This document shows, in pieces, positions 1-8,067 of a stretch of 39,743 bases of DNA. Position 1 is the stretch's first letter. Each line of letters opens with the position of its first letter. The stretch is taken from contig DHAP01000028.1 of the NCBI GenBank assembly GCA_002397465.1, forward strand, positions 1 through 39,743, given 5' to 3'. The translations under genes and the position numbers were made by a program. The notes beneath the pieces were generated by a model. It did not search any database. It worked only from the letters and a program-made list of their open reading frames with translations, and was not told where the DNA came from. The stretch is from Caryophanales bacterium UBA4951. GTDB lineage: Bacteria; Bacillota_I; Bacilli_A; RFN20; CAG-826.

Positions 1-201
1 TTGTCGCGCCAGCGGCATGGCCGGGTAGCTACCTCCGGAAGAGATAAACGCTGAGAGCATCTAAGCGTGAAGCTCGCCCTAAGATGAGACTTCCCATTCG
101 CAAGAAGTAAGAGCCCTCCAATGTTAGGAGGTTGATAGGTCAGATCTGTAAGCGCTGTAAGGCGTTCAGGAGACTGATACTAATAGCTCGAGGACTTAAT
201 T
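1..201 (+). rRNA. rrl: 23S ribosomal RNA, 3' end (partial)
   Basis: The window opens inside the last ~200 bases of a 23S rRNA gene. Recognisable conserved blocks are the GGCCGGGTAGCTACC region near the start, the GATAAACGCTGAGAGCATCTA stretch near 45-65, and the 3'-terminal block ACTAATAGCTCGAGGACTTA near 178-199. The 5' part lies outside the window. The exact mature 3' end is estimated within a few bases. Confidence 0.96.
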
Positions 202-320
202 TCACTAATTTCTACTTATGTAGAATGAGTAAGCTAAGTCAGCACAATTTACACAAAATTTAAGATAGAACATGTATGATAGTATCCGGTATTCAAAGAA
301 CATTGAATCACGTCTGGAAA
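202..320 (+). other. 23S-5S internal transcribed spacer
   Basis: About 120 bases of AT-rich spacer between 23S and 5S rRNA. I see no tRNA cloverleaf and no coding sequence. It presumably holds only rRNA processing signals. Confidence 0.7.
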
Positions 321-440
<120 letters not shown>

Positions 441-450
441 TTTCTTTTAT

Positions 451-473
451 GGGCCCTTTATGGGTCCTTTTTT
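451..473 (+). terminator. rRNA operon rho-independent terminator
   Basis: Hairpin GGGCCC (451-456), loop TTTAT, GGGTCC (462-467), then a run of six or more T. It closes the rRNA operon. The -10 box of the next gene starts three bases after it. Confidence 0.8.
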
Positions 474-475
474 AG

Positions 476-481
476 TATAAT
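476..481 (+). promoter_or_regulatory. -10 box TATAAT of the GyrI-like gene, nearly leaderless
   Basis: Perfect TATAAT at 476-481, only seven bases before the ATG at 489, so the predicted transcript starts at about 488. The -35 region would lie inside the rRNA terminator and has no good match. There is no Shine-Dalgarno sequence in the gap. Confidence 0.55.
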
Positions 482-488
482 TAAGGCA

Positions 489-965
489 ATGAAAACTAAG
501 CCATCGTTCAAGATCCTCAATCTTCCCTCTTTCAGCGTGGTTGGTAAACTAACCTCCACCAAAGAAGGGCCAGGTTCCATCGAAAGAGTTTGGAATGAAG
601 CGGAAAATCAGCTGAAGATCGTCTCCTCATCAGTTCTTTTCATCGGCTGCATGCCATCATTCTGGGGCCTCATGAGCGATTTCTCGCTCTCATTCGCCCC
701 TTGGGAGAATGATTTCAAAGAAGGCCTCTACTTAGCGGGCTTTGAGCTCAAAGATCCTTCTTTCGTCCCGCCTGAAGGCTGGGTGAAGTGGGACGTCAAA
801 GAGAACAGGTATCTCGTCTATGAGGTGGGCGAGGATTATCAGACCTCCTTCAAAGAGGGCTTGGACTGCCTTAAGAATGAGGGGTATGTCCTATCTGGGG
901 CCGCGTTTGACCATCTCGAGAATGGCGTGAGCTACATTTATTATCCGATCGAGATCTCCGCATGA
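489..965 (+). CDS. GyrI-like effector-binding domain protein
   Basis: A 158-aa protein resembling the stand-alone GyrI/AraC effector-binding fold (SOUL-like small-molecule binding). Visible hallmarks are an N-terminal strand 'FSVVGK', a central glycine-rich segment, 'LYLAGFELKDPSFVPPEGW' and a C-terminal 'YIYYPIEI', close to the family pattern of an acidic pocket followed by a final YxPI strand. There is no DNA-binding domain, so it is a free ligand-binding module rather than a regulator with its own HTH. Its stop overlaps the start of the EFR1 gene (ATGA at 962-965), which indicates co-translation. The ligand is unknown. The family assignment rests on overall pattern only. Confidence 0.7.
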   Translation: MKTKPSFKILNLPSFSVVGKLTSTKEGPGSIERVWNEAENQLKIVSSSVLFIGCMPSFWGLMSDFSLSFAPWENDFKEGLYLAGFELKDPSFVPPEGWVKWDVKENRYLVYEVGEDYQTSFKEGLDCLKNEGYVLSGAAFDHLENGVSYIYYPIEISA

Positions 966-1846
966 AAGCCCTGATATTCGTTTTCTCAGGTACGGGAAAC
1001 ACGATGCTGATTGCTAAAGCCTTCGCCTCGAATTTTTCTTCTTCTGAGGTTAGAGAGATCAAAAGCCCTTATCCATCTACTTTAGATATGGATGGTTTTG
1101 ACGTCATAGGCTTTGGCTTTCCGATCCACGCCTTCAGGGCCCCAGAGCTTTTCGTATCCTTTCTTAAGAATCTTCCACCCCTCAAAAAGAAGGCTTTCTT
1201 GTTCGAAAGCTCAGGCGAGGGGCTTCATCTCAATGACTGTGCGGGGGCCAAGTCGATGAGGATTCTAAAAAAGAAGGGCTATGAGGTGATATCCGACACG
1301 CATTTCATCATGCCTTATAACATCATTTCAAGGTTTCCGGATGAGGAAGCCGAGGATTTATACCTTGCCGGAAAGGAATACGCGAGGCTTATCAGTTCTC
1401 TGATCAAAGAAGGAAAGACGAAGAAACCACATCATCCATTCTTTTTGCGGTGGGTGCCCCCTTTATTCTGGATTGAATGGCCTTTCGCGAGGATAAATGG
1501 CAAACACTTCAAGATAGACGAGAAGAAATGCACCAAGTGTCTTAAGTGTCTTCATAACTGTCCGGTTAACAATATCGTCTATAAGGACGGGAAGCTTGTT
1601 TTCTTATCTTCTTGCTCTTTGTGTCTCCGCTGCGCGATGAACTGTCCAACGGATGCGATATCCATCGGAATGCTAAACAATTGGAAGGTCAATCCTTCTT
1701 ACGACTTGGAGAAAAGATGCGAAGGAAAGATCTTCGTCTACAAGAAGCCCACTCGAAGCGGGGTCTTAGGGAGAAGCAGTGACAAATACCTACGTTTTGT
1801 CGATGGTTTATTGAAAGCGGAAGCTAAAGAAAAACCAACTGAATGA
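962..1846 (+). CDS. EFR1-family flavodoxin/4Fe-4S ferredoxin fusion
   Basis: A 294-aa redox protein. Residues ~1-150 form a flavodoxin-like domain beginning 'IFVFSGTGNTMLIAK', the FMN phosphate-binding loop. Residues ~185-235 carry two ferredoxin motifs, CTKCLKCLHNCP (from about residue 190) and CSLCLRCAMNCP (from about residue 218), which should hold two [4Fe-4S] clusters. Such fusions are annotated EFR1 and are thought to shuttle low-potential electrons in anaerobes; the partner enzyme is not known here. It is translationally coupled to the preceding effector-binding protein. No signal peptide or membrane segment is seen, so it is cytosolic. Its presence suggests an anaerobic or fermentative host. 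Confidence 0.88.
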   Translation: MKALIFVFSGTGNTMLIAKAFASNFSSSEVREIKSPYPSTLDMDGFDVIGFGFPIHAFRAPELFVSFLKNLPPLKKKAFLFESSGEGLHLNDCAGAKSMRILKKKGYEVISDTHFIMPYNIISRFPDEEAEDLYLAGKEYARLISSLIKEGKTKKPHHPFFLRWVPPLFWIEWPFARINGKHFKIDEKKCTKCLKCLHNCPVNNIVYKDGKLVFLSSCSLCLRCAMNCPTDAISIGMLNNWKVNPSYDLEKRCEGKIFVYKKPTRSGVLGRSSDKYLRFVDGLLKAEAKEKPTE

Positions 1847-1862
1847 ATTAATTTGATTATTA

Positions 1863-1891
1863 TTGTACATAAATGTATTTTCATGTATATT
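1863..1891 (+). promoter_or_regulatory. Promoter of the hypothetical-NfeD-SPFH operon
   Basis: -35 TTGTAC at 1863-1868, 17-base spacer, -10 TATATT at 1886-1891. Predicted transcription start is about 1898, followed by a strong Shine-Dalgarno AAGGAGG at 1899-1905 and ATG at 1912. Confidence 0.55.
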
Positions 1892-1911
1892 ATCTCCGAA
1901 GGAGGAAATTC

Positions 1912-2289
1912 ATGATGATACATTGGTTTGATGCCAAGACGCGTGTGGGCCAGGCTTCGCTCTATCTGAGCAACATCACCCTCAACGTCGAAGCCAGCGT
2001 GCCCTTCGAATTTGCCTATAAGGTTCAGGTCGGTTTGAACGAAGACGGGAACATCGTCATCGAGCCTTTGTCGAAAGAAAGGGTTCTTCGCGGCGATCTG
2101 GATGAATACTCTTTGCTTAACATCAAGATGGCGAAAAGCTATTCTAGGATTGCCTCAAAAGAATTGATGCGACATCTCGTAGAAGAGACGGGTCTGAAAT
2201 TAGACGATAAAGAAGCCCTTCGTTTCAAGACGAAGTGGGACGAAAAGAGCAACTTGCTCATCGTCCTCATAAAGGAGGTAGCCCAATGA
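1912..2289 (+). CDS. Conserved-looking hypothetical protein, first gene of NfeD-SPFH operon
   Basis: A 125-aa protein I do not recognise. I place the start at the ATG at 1912 because AAGGAGG lies six bases upstream; an in-frame ATG at 1873 would put the promoter and ribosome site inside the gene. The sequence is soluble-looking, with alternating hydrophobic/polar strands in residues 1-60 and a helix-rich charged C-terminal half ('DEYSLLNIKMAKSYSRIASKE' region and onward). There is no membrane span, signal peptide or cysteine pair. Its TGA stop overlaps the NfeD start (ATGA, 2286-2289), so it is coupled to the NfeD-like protein and probably works with the membrane pair downstream. No function is proposed. 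Confidence 0.75.
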   Translation: MMIHWFDAKTRVGQASLYLSNITLNVEASVPFEFAYKVQVGLNEDGNIVIEPLSKERVLRGDLDEYSLLNIKMAKSYSRIASKELMRHLVEETGLKLDDKEALRFKTKWDEKSNLLIVLIKEVAQ

Positions 2290-2762
2290 TTGAAGAGTGG
2301 ATGTGGATCATCTGGCTCTCAGTGTTCGTGATATCTTTGGTCATCGAGGCCGTCGGGACCGACTTGGTCAGCATCTGGTTCGCGGCCGGAAGTTTGGTTG
2401 CTCTCATCATCTCCTTCATCACTGGAGTGAGTTGGTGGATCGAACTCATCGTCTTCCTGGTCGTCTCCATCGCCGCCCTATGCTGCTTCAGGCCTCTCGT
2501 CCATAAGTTCATGAGACGGGCCATCGTCGACTCCAACGTTGACGAGATGAAAGGCAAAAAAGGCGTCGTGACCGAGAAAATAGACATCCTTCATCATGGA
2601 TGCGTCAAAATCAACGACGTTTCCTGGACCGCGATCGCCCAAAACGAAACCGACAATATCCCAGCTGGGAGCATCGTCGATGTCTTGGCCGTGAGCGGGA
2701 ACAAACTGATAGTTAAGATAGACGAAGACGAAAACAGCGCCCTAAGCGCCGGAGGAAAATAA
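2286..2762 (+). CDS. NfeD-like membrane protein
   Basis: About 158 aa. The start at 2286 is chosen because it overlaps the previous stop and follows AAAGGAGG at 2273-2280. Residues ~5-75 hold three hydrophobic spans, with 'FVISLVIEAVGTDLVSIWFAAGSLVALI' typical of short NfeD proteins (their L-x-A-G-x-DLxxIW region). Residues ~85-145 form the soluble OB-like NfeD domain ('GKKGVVTEKIDI ... VSWTAIAQNETDNIPAGSIVDVLAVSGNKLIV', compare the family W-x-A ... I--G--V-V--v-G--L-V). NfeD proteins are classical partners of SPFH/stomatin proteins, and that partner is the next gene, two bases downstream. Likely role: a membrane microdomain or stress scaffold. Confidence 0.9.
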   Translation: MIEEWMWIIWLSVFVISLVIEAVGTDLVSIWFAAGSLVALIISFITGVSWWIELIVFLVVSIAALCCFRPLVHKFMRRAIVDSNVDEMKGKKGVVTEKIDILHHGCVKINDVSWTAIAQNETDNIPAGSIVDVLAVSGNKLIVKIDEDENSALSAGGK

Positions 2763-2763
2763 C

Positions 2764-3711
2764 ATGCAAGGCTGGCAAATCGCAATTCTTGTCATTTCGA
2801 TCGTCGTTCTTTTGATACTAGTGATATTGATTGCCAACATCCGAGTGATCCATCAGACCGACAAAGCCATCGTCGAGAGAATGGGTGCCTATCATAGCAC
2901 CTGGGGAGTGGGCATCCATTTCCTGATTCCGTTCATCGACAAAGTCCCTCATAAGATCTCCATGAAGGAGCAGGTGAAGGACTTCGAGCCGCAAAGCGTC
3001 ATCACCAAAGACAACGTCACGATGCAGATCGACACCGTCATCTTCTTCCAGGTGACCGACCCCAAGCTTTATGCCTATGGCGTCGATGACCCGATCGCCG
3101 CGATCGAATATCTCTCGGCGACCACGCTTAGGAACATCATCGGCGACCTCGATCTCGACGGCACTTTGACCTCAAGAGACATCATCAACGACAAGATGAG
3201 GAAAATCCTCGATCTCGCCACTGATCCCTGGGGCATCAAGGTGAACCGCGTCGAAGTCAAAAACATCCTTCCGCCTCAGGATATTAGAGACGCCATGGAA
3301 CGTCAGATGAGGGCTGAGCGTGAGAAGCGCGAGAAGATCTTGCTCGCCGAGGGCGAGAAACAATCCGCCATTCTCATCGCCGAGGGCAAGAAAGAGTCGA
3401 TGATTCTTGACGCCGACGCCCAAAAGCAATCCCAGATCCTTCGCTCCGAAGGCGAGGCCGAGTCTCTCAGAAAGACCAAAGCCGCCGAGGCCGATGGCAT
3501 CAAGATGATCCGCGCGGCCGAGATGGAGGGCCTTAAGGACCTCAAAGAAGCCGGGGCCGACAAATCGGTTCTCACGCTTCGCTATTACGAGGCTCTTGCC
3601 AAGCTTGCCGATGGGCAGGCCACCAAGATCTTCCTTCCTAGCGAAATGGCCTCTTTGGGCGGAGCCGCCAACGTCATCGCCGAAAGCATCAAAGACGTCA
3701 AAAAGAAGTAA
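2764..3711 (+). CDS. SPFH/stomatin-family membrane protein
   Basis: A 315-aa paraslipin/QmcA-type SPFH protein. One N-terminal membrane span (residues ~5-26) is followed by the band-7 domain, with the hallmark 'VIHQTDKAIVERMGAYHSTWGVGIHFLIPFIDKV' region, 'VITKDNVTMQIDTVIFFQVTDP' and 'LPPQDIRDAMERQMRAEREKRE'. After residue ~180 comes a long charged coiled coil with repeating 'AEGEKQSAILIAEGKKES' units, typical of oligomer-forming SPFH proteins. Such proteins build large membrane-associated ring or cage assemblies with NfeD; the specific client in this organism is unknown. Last gene of its operon, followed by a strong terminator. Confidence 0.93.
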   Translation: MQGWQIAILVISIVVLLILVILIANIRVIHQTDKAIVERMGAYHSTWGVGIHFLIPFIDKVPHKISMKEQVKDFEPQSVITKDNVTMQIDTVIFFQVTDPKLYAYGVDDPIAAIEYLSATTLRNIIGDLDLDGTLTSRDIINDKMRKILDLATDPWGIKVNRVEVKNILPPQDIRDAMERQMRAEREKREKILLAEGEKQSAILIAEGKKESMILDADAQKQSQILRSEGEAESLRKTKAAEADGIKMIRAAEMEGLKDLKEAGADKSVLTLRYYEALAKLADGQATKIFLPSEMASLGGAANVIAESIKDVKKK

Positions 3712-3723
3712 GCATATCCGCCT

Positions 3724-3752
3724 AGCCAAGGCTTCGGTCTTGGCTTTTCTTT
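3724..3752 (+). terminator. Terminator after the SPFH gene
   Basis: Hairpin GCCAAGGC (3725-3732), TTCG tetraloop, GTCTTGGC (3737-3744), then TTTTCTTTTG. An extra-stable UUCG-capped stem. Confidence 0.88.
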
Positions 3753-3830
3753 TGCTTAATTTCCTTAGAAAACCATCATTTTGCCCATTCTGTCAACGAA
3801 ATATAGTAGTTTTTGCCTACTTTAGGGTAA

Positions 3831-3859
3831 TTGCATAGAAGCGGCGATGGTGGGATAAT
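3831..3859 (+). promoter_or_regulatory. Promoter of yloU-fakA
   Basis: -35 TTGCAT at 3831-3836, 17-base spacer, -10 GATAAT at 3854-3859 with an extended TGG before it. Predicted start is about 3866, giving a leader of roughly 29 bases. Confidence 0.6.
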
Positions 3860-3861
3860 AC

Positions 3862-3883
3862 GAAAAGGGTTTTAACCCTTTCG
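3862..3883 (+). repeat. Inverted repeat at the 5' end of the yloU transcript
   Basis: CGAAAAGGGTT (3861-3871), TT, AACCCTTTCG (3874-3883) form a near-perfect stem with one bulged A, placed at or just after the predicted transcription start. It could be a 5' mRNA stabilising hairpin or an operator. No T-tract follows, so it is not a terminator. Confidence 0.5.
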
Positions 3884-3894
3884 CCTATTTAAAC

Positions 3895-4254
3895 ATGGTC
3901 ATCGATAAATCAACCCCCTATGGGGCCATCAATCTTTCAAATGAAGCTATCGCCTCCGTCGCCGGAGACGCCGCTTTGGAATGCTATGGCGTCATCGGCT
4001 TGGCTAGCAAGAATTCTCTCCGTGAGAACATCAACGAACTCCTCAAGAAAGACGATTACGTCAAGGGAGTCTACTGCACCAAGAAAAAAGAAGACTATGA
4101 GGTCGAGGTTTATATCGTGGTCGCCTATGGCGTCAAGATAACCGAGATCGTCAGCGAAGTTCAAAAGAAATTAATCTACGTCCTCGAGAAAACATTCCAG
4201 ATCCCTTTCAAGACCGTCAATGTTTTCGTCCAAGACATCAAGGAAATCGAATAA
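3895..4254 (+). CDS. yloU: Asp23/Gls24 family envelope-stress protein (YloU)
   Basis: A 119-aa Asp23/YloU protein. Family features are 'GAINLSNEAIASVAGDAALECYGVIGLAS' at the N-terminus and 'EVEVYIVVAYGVKITEIVSEVQKKLIYVLE' in the middle, ending with 'VNVFVQDIKEIE'. It is usually located just before the DAK/FakA gene in Firmicutes, as here, where the next ATG follows its TAA with no gap. The exact biochemical role is unsettled in the family; links to envelope homeostasis and fatty acid metabolism come from this gene pair. No clear Shine-Dalgarno precedes the ATG; the short leader carries an inverted repeat instead. Confidence 0.93.
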   Translation: MVIDKSTPYGAINLSNEAIASVAGDAALECYGVIGLASKNSLRENINELLKKDDYVKGVYCTKKKEDYEVEVYIVVAYGVKITEIVSEVQKKLIYVLEKTFQIPFKTVNVFVQDIKEIE

Positions 4255-5970
4255 ATGAAAACCATAAACGGCCAGCAACTTAAACAGCTATTCCTCAGCG
4301 GCGCCAACAATCTTTACAACCATTACCCGGAAATTGACCAGCTCAATGTTTTCCCAGTTCCCGATGGCGACACCGGCATGAACATGAATCTTACTTTGAC
4401 CTCTGGCGCCAAAGAGATCCAAAACAAAAACGATGAGGCCGTCTCAACCATCTCCAGCGCCTTCTCGAAGGGACTATTGATGGGCGCAAGAGGCAACTCT
4501 GGCGTCATTACCTCCCAGATATTCCGTGGCATCGCCCAAGGAATGAGCGATTTGAATTCCGTCAACGCCATCCAGCTCGCCCAATCTTTCGTAAAAGGCA
4601 AAGAAGTCGCCTACAAAGCCGTCATGAGGCCGGTCGAAGGCACCATTCTCACCGTCATCCGCGAATCATCGTCCGCTTTGGCGGAAGCCGTCAAGAAAGA
4701 CACGACCATCGAAGAGGCCCTCGACATCCTTTTGAAGGAAGCCAAGAAGTCCCTTGAGCATACCCCTGAATTACTTCCGATCCTCAAAGAGGTCGGCGTC
4801 GTTGATAGCGGCGGCGCGGGTTTATGCGTCGTCATCGAAGGCATGCAAAGCGCTTCGCATGGCAATTTCATCGAAAGAAACGACAACGCCTCGGAAGAAT
4901 CAGTGTCCACGATCTTCCAGACGCCGAAGAACGAATACGCCGGGGCCAAACTCAGCGAAGACGAAGAGGGGTACGGCTATTGCACCCAGTTCATTCTCCG
5001 CCTTGGAAAACCAGAAGACGGCAAGAAGCCTTTCATCGAGAAGAAGTTCCAGAACTTCCTTTCAAGCCATGGCAAGAGCTTAGTTTTGGTAAGAGACGAG
5101 GACATCGTGAAAGTCCACGTCCACACCTTAAATCCTGGCTCCATGCTCAACTATGCCCAGAACTATGGCGAATTCCTCACCATCACCATCGAGAACATGT
5201 CCGAGGAACACCAAAACATCCAAAACGGCGACAAAGCGACCGACATGGCCGCGAACATCGCAAGAAGCAAAGAAACCAAAAAAGAAGAAGACGCCCCGCT
5301 CAAAGACTATGGCCTAGTGGCCGTCAGCTCCGGAGAAGGGCTCGACGAGATGTTCAGAGAGCTTGGAGTCGACGTCTTAGTGAGCGGCGGCCAGACCATG
5401 AACCCCTCAACCGAGGACTTCGTGAAGGCCATTGAGAAGTGCCATGCCAAGAATGTTTTCATCCTTCCAAACAACTCCAACATCGTGATGGCGGCCTCCC
5501 AGGCGTGCGACGTCTTGGAGAACAGCGACACCAAAGCCCGCGTCATCCCATCCAAAACCATCCCACAGGGTCTTGTGAGTTGCATGCAGTTCTCGCCTGA
5601 CATGGGTTCCGATGAGGTCTATGACGCCATGAAGAGCGCACTTAAAGGCGTGACTTCCGGCTCCGTCACTTATGCCATCAAAGACACCGACATCGAAGGG
5701 GTCCACATCACCAAGGATTTCTACATGGCCATGAAAGATGGCAAAGGCATCGTGAGCTGCGTCAAAGACAAATACGAAGCCCTTTATGCCCTCGTCAAAG
5801 CCCTCGTGAACGATGAGTCCTCATTGCTCACCATCCTCTTAGGCGAAGACATCAAAGAAAAGGAAGGCGAGAAGATCACTTCCGATCTTCAGAAGCTTTT
5901 CCCGAACATCGATTTGGACGTCCGTTCCGGCGGGCAGCCGATATATTCTTTCTTAGTCGGCGTCGAATGA
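4255..5970 (+). CDS. fakA: FakA-like fatty acid kinase / DAK2-domain protein (YloV)
   Basis: 571 aa, the usual size of FakA/YloV. Residues ~5-200 are the DAK2 (DhaL-like) nucleotide-binding domain, with the metal-binding signature 'NVFPVPDGDTGMNM' near residue 30, then 'GARGNSGVITSQIFRG' and 'VVDSGGAGLCVV'. The middle and C-terminal parts ('VAVSSGEGLDEMFRELGVDVLVSGGQTMNPSTEDF', 'ILPNNSNI') match the family's FakA middle/DegV-like region. In characterised species FakA phosphorylates fatty acids bound by a FakB (DegV) protein, and the acyl-phosphate feeds PlsX/PlsY. plsX lies 2 kb downstream, which fits that route. No fakB is in the window. Directly coupled to yloU; its own stop codon sits inside the terminator stem. 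Confidence 0.92.
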   Translation: MKTINGQQLKQLFLSGANNLYNHYPEIDQLNVFPVPDGDTGMNMNLTLTSGAKEIQNKNDEAVSTISSAFSKGLLMGARGNSGVITSQIFRGIAQGMSDLNSVNAIQLAQSFVKGKEVAYKAVMRPVEGTILTVIRESSSALAEAVKKDTTIEEALDILLKEAKKSLEHTPELLPILKEVGVVDSGGAGLCVVIEGMQSASHGNFIERNDNASEESVSTIFQTPKNEYAGAKLSEDEEGYGYCTQFILRLGKPEDGKKPFIEKKFQNFLSSHGKSLVLVRDEDIVKVHVHTLNPGSMLNYAQNYGEFLTITIENMSEEHQNIQNGDKATDMAANIARSKETKKEEDAPLKDYGLVAVSSGEGLDEMFRELGVDVLVSGGQTMNPSTEDFVKAIEKCHAKNVFILPNNSNIVMAASQACDVLENSDTKARVIPSKTIPQGLVSCMQFSPDMGSDEVYDAMKSALKGVTSGSVTYAIKDTDIEGVHITKDFYMAMKDGKGIVSCVKDKYEALYALVKALVNDESSLLTILLGEDIKEKEGEKITSDLQKLFPNIDLDVRSGGQPIYSFLVGVE

Positions 5971-5998
5971 AGAGGCCTTCGGGCTTCTTTTCTTTCTA
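5970..5998 (+). terminator. Terminator after fakA
   Basis: AAGAGGCC (5970-5977), TTCG loop, GGCTTCTT (5982-5989), then TTTCTTTCT. The stem overlaps the last base of the fakA stop. Confidence 0.85.
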
Positions 5999-6021
5999 GA
6001 GCCTCTTTCAAGGGCTAAAAT
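5993..6021 (+). promoter_or_regulatory. recG promoter, leaderless, sharing a block with uppS
   Basis: -35-like TTTCTA at 5993-5998, 17-base spacer, -10 TAAAAT at 6016-6021. Standard spacing puts the start at 6028, the A of the recG ATG. The spacer begins GAGCCTCTTTCAAGG, nearly identical and in the same register as the uppS promoter at 30511-30539. Confidence 0.55.
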
Positions 6022-6027
6022 ATTCAC

Positions 6028-8025
6028 ATGCCTTTAAGCAAATCCCCATCCTTCAACCTCGCTTTGCTCTCCATGGGCATCAAGACGCCTTTGGATGTTT
6101 TGAAGCATCTTCCAAGAAGGTATGACTCCTATGCCTACACCCCAAGAAACGACCTCCATGTCGATAAGGAGAGGATCGTTCTTTTGGGACGTTTGAGGAG
6201 CCCATTGTCACGCCCTCTCCGTTTCTCGCATCGTTCCCTCTACCGTTTTTATTTCGAGAGCGTTGAGGGCGAGGTCATCCAAGTCGAGGCCTGGAACCGC
6301 GATTATCTCGGCAAGTTCCTCGTGAGCGGGGAACTCTACACCTTATCGGGCTTCTATGACAAGAAACGCAACTGTCTGAGCCTCAATAACATCCTCAAAG
6401 GCGAGATCAAGCCTGAGGAAAGCCTGAAGCCTATCTATGCCCTCCCGAAATCCATAAGCAACCATAGCTTCGTCTCTTTGGTGAAACGTTGTCTCGAAAT
6501 GACATCTTCAATCGACGAGCCGGTGCCGCCGATGTTCATGAAAAAGTATCGTCTCATAAACCCGCTTGAGGCCTATAAAAAAGTCCATGAGCCAACTTCC
6601 TTAAATGACGTTCATGCCGGGATGAGGCTCTTCAAATACGAAGAGGCTCTCTCTTTCTCTTTGAAAAACCAGATCGTCCGTGAGGAAAACCGTTCGCTTT
6701 TCAAAGACCATCGCCGCCAAATCGACATGGATAAGCTCCGTTCTTTCATCTCATCGCTCCCATATAAAATGACTGACGATCAAAGAAAGGCCATGGACGA
6801 ATGCCTCGTTGACATGGACTCTCCGCATGTCATGTACCGCTTGCTTCAGGGCGACGTCGGGACGGGCAAGACTTTGGTGGCGGCCTTATTGGCCTATGCC
6901 AACCATTTAAGGAGCGAGCAAACGGCCTTGTTGGCCCCGACCGATTCTTTGGCAAGGCAGCATTATGAGAATCTCACCTCCTTATTCAAAGGAACGAACA
7001 TGACGATCGGCTTATTGACTGGCAACATGTCGAGTGAAGAGAGAAGGGGGACTTTGGAGGATCTTGAGGATGGGACCATCGATCTCATCATCGGAACCCA
7101 CGCCTTGTTCTCGAAGGGCGTCAATTACGCCTACCTTGGCTTAGCCATCATCGATGAGCAGCATAAGTTCGGGGTCAACCAAAGGGCTTTGCTATTAGAC
7201 AAAGGCGAGCACGCCGACCTCTTGCTCATGTCCGCGACCCCGATTCCGAGGACCTTGTGCCTCACGATTTACGGGGATTTGGACGTCTCGACCCTCTCAA
7301 GTTTCCCATCGGGGAAGAGGGACGTGGCCACATTGATCAAAAAACCAGATGACGCTTCAATCCAGAAGATGGTCGTTGAATCGATCGACTCGTCTCATAG
7401 GGTCTATGTCGTCGTCCCCCAGATCGAAGGTGAGGACGATTCGTCTTTGACCTCCGTCAAGAAGGTCTACGAAAGATATTCCAAACTCTATCCGAACAAA
7501 GTCACGATGCTCCATGGCAAGATGAACGAGGAAGAGAAAGAAAGCGCCAACCTCGCCTTTAGAAGCGGCTTATGCCCAATTCTCGTGGCCACTTCCTTGA
7601 TCGAAGTCGGAATCGACGTCAAACCCGCCAATCTCATGATCATTTATTCTCCGAGCCACTTCTCGCTTTCGAGCCTTCATCAGCTCCGCGGAAGGATTGG
7701 TAGAGACGGTTCAAAAGCCAACTGCGTTTTGGCTTATGAAGGGGATGAAGAAGAGGAAATGGAGAAACTTCAGATCCTCGTTTCCAATGATGACGGCTTC
7801 AAGATCGCGGAAGATGACCTCCGCCTCCGGGGGCCTGGAGAACTGGCTGGGACCAGACAAAGCGGACTGCCAGATCTCATCTACAGCAACCTCATCGACG
7901 ACTTCAAGATCTACGAGGTCGCCAGAGACGACGCCACCTACATATTGCGCCACCGGGAAGAAGAAGGCTTCGAGGAGGCCATCCTCAAGGCTGAAAAGGG
8001 CGTCAAAGACATTTCGTTGGCGTAG
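6028..8025 (+). CDS. recG: ATP-dependent DNA helicase RecG
   Basis: 665 aa, typical of RecG, which remodels stalled replication forks and Holliday junctions. The N-terminal ~230 residues form the OB-fold wedge domain. Helicase motifs follow: Walker A 'GDVGTGKT' (residues ~275-282), 'DEQHKFGVNQR' (motif II as DEQH), 'SATPIPRTL' (motif III), 'HGKMNEEEK', 'IEVGIDVKPANLM' and 'QLRGRIGRDG' (motif VI). The C-terminal 'RLRGPGELAGTRQSGLPD' is the RecG TRG-type signature. No Shine-Dalgarno is present and the predicted mRNA begins at the start codon. Confidence 0.97.
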   Translation: MPLSKSPSFNLALLSMGIKTPLDVLKHLPRRYDSYAYTPRNDLHVDKERIVLLGRLRSPLSRPLRFSHRSLYRFYFESVEGEVIQVEAWNRDYLGKFLVSGELYTLSGFYDKKRNCLSLNNILKGEIKPEESLKPIYALPKSISNHSFVSLVKRCLEMTSSIDEPVPPMFMKKYRLINPLEAYKKVHEPTSLNDVHAGMRLFKYEEALSFSLKNQIVREENRSLFKDHRRQIDMDKLRSFISSLPYKMTDDQRKAMDECLVDMDSPHVMYRLLQGDVGTGKTLVAALLAYANHLRSEQTALLAPTDSLARQHYENLTSLFKGTNMTIGLLTGNMSSEERRGTLEDLEDGTIDLIIGTHALFSKGVNYAYLGLAIIDEQHKFGVNQRALLLDKGEHADLLLMSATPIPRTLCLTIYGDLDVSTLSSFPSGKRDVATLIKKPDDASIQKMVVESIDSSHRVYVVVPQIEGEDDSSLTSVKKVYERYSKLYPNKVTMLHGKMNEEEKESANLAFRSGLCPILVATSLIEVGIDVKPANLMIIYSPSHFSLSSLHQLRGRIGRDGSKANCVLAYEGDEEEEMEKLQILVSNDDGFKIAEDDLRLRGPGELAGTRQSGLPDLIYSNLIDDFKIYEVARDDATYILRHREEEGFEEAILKAEKGVKDISLA

Positions 8026-8045
8026 AAAGAAAGCGTGTTTGAAGT

Positions 8046-8051
8046 TATACT
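8046..8051 (+). promoter_or_regulatory. Possible -10 of plsX
   Basis: TATACT at 8046-8051, 16 bases before the plsX ATG at 8068. No convincing -35 is visible at the right distance. The predicted leader is about 10 bases and contains only a weak AGG at 8057-8060. Confidence 0.35.
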
Positions 8052-8067
8052 CTCTCTAGGTAAAACC

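Noticed and set aside
3172..3729. 185-codon open frame antisense to the SPFH gene
   Set aside because: Low-complexity repeats mirror the coiled-coil repeats of the SPFH protein; no independent support.
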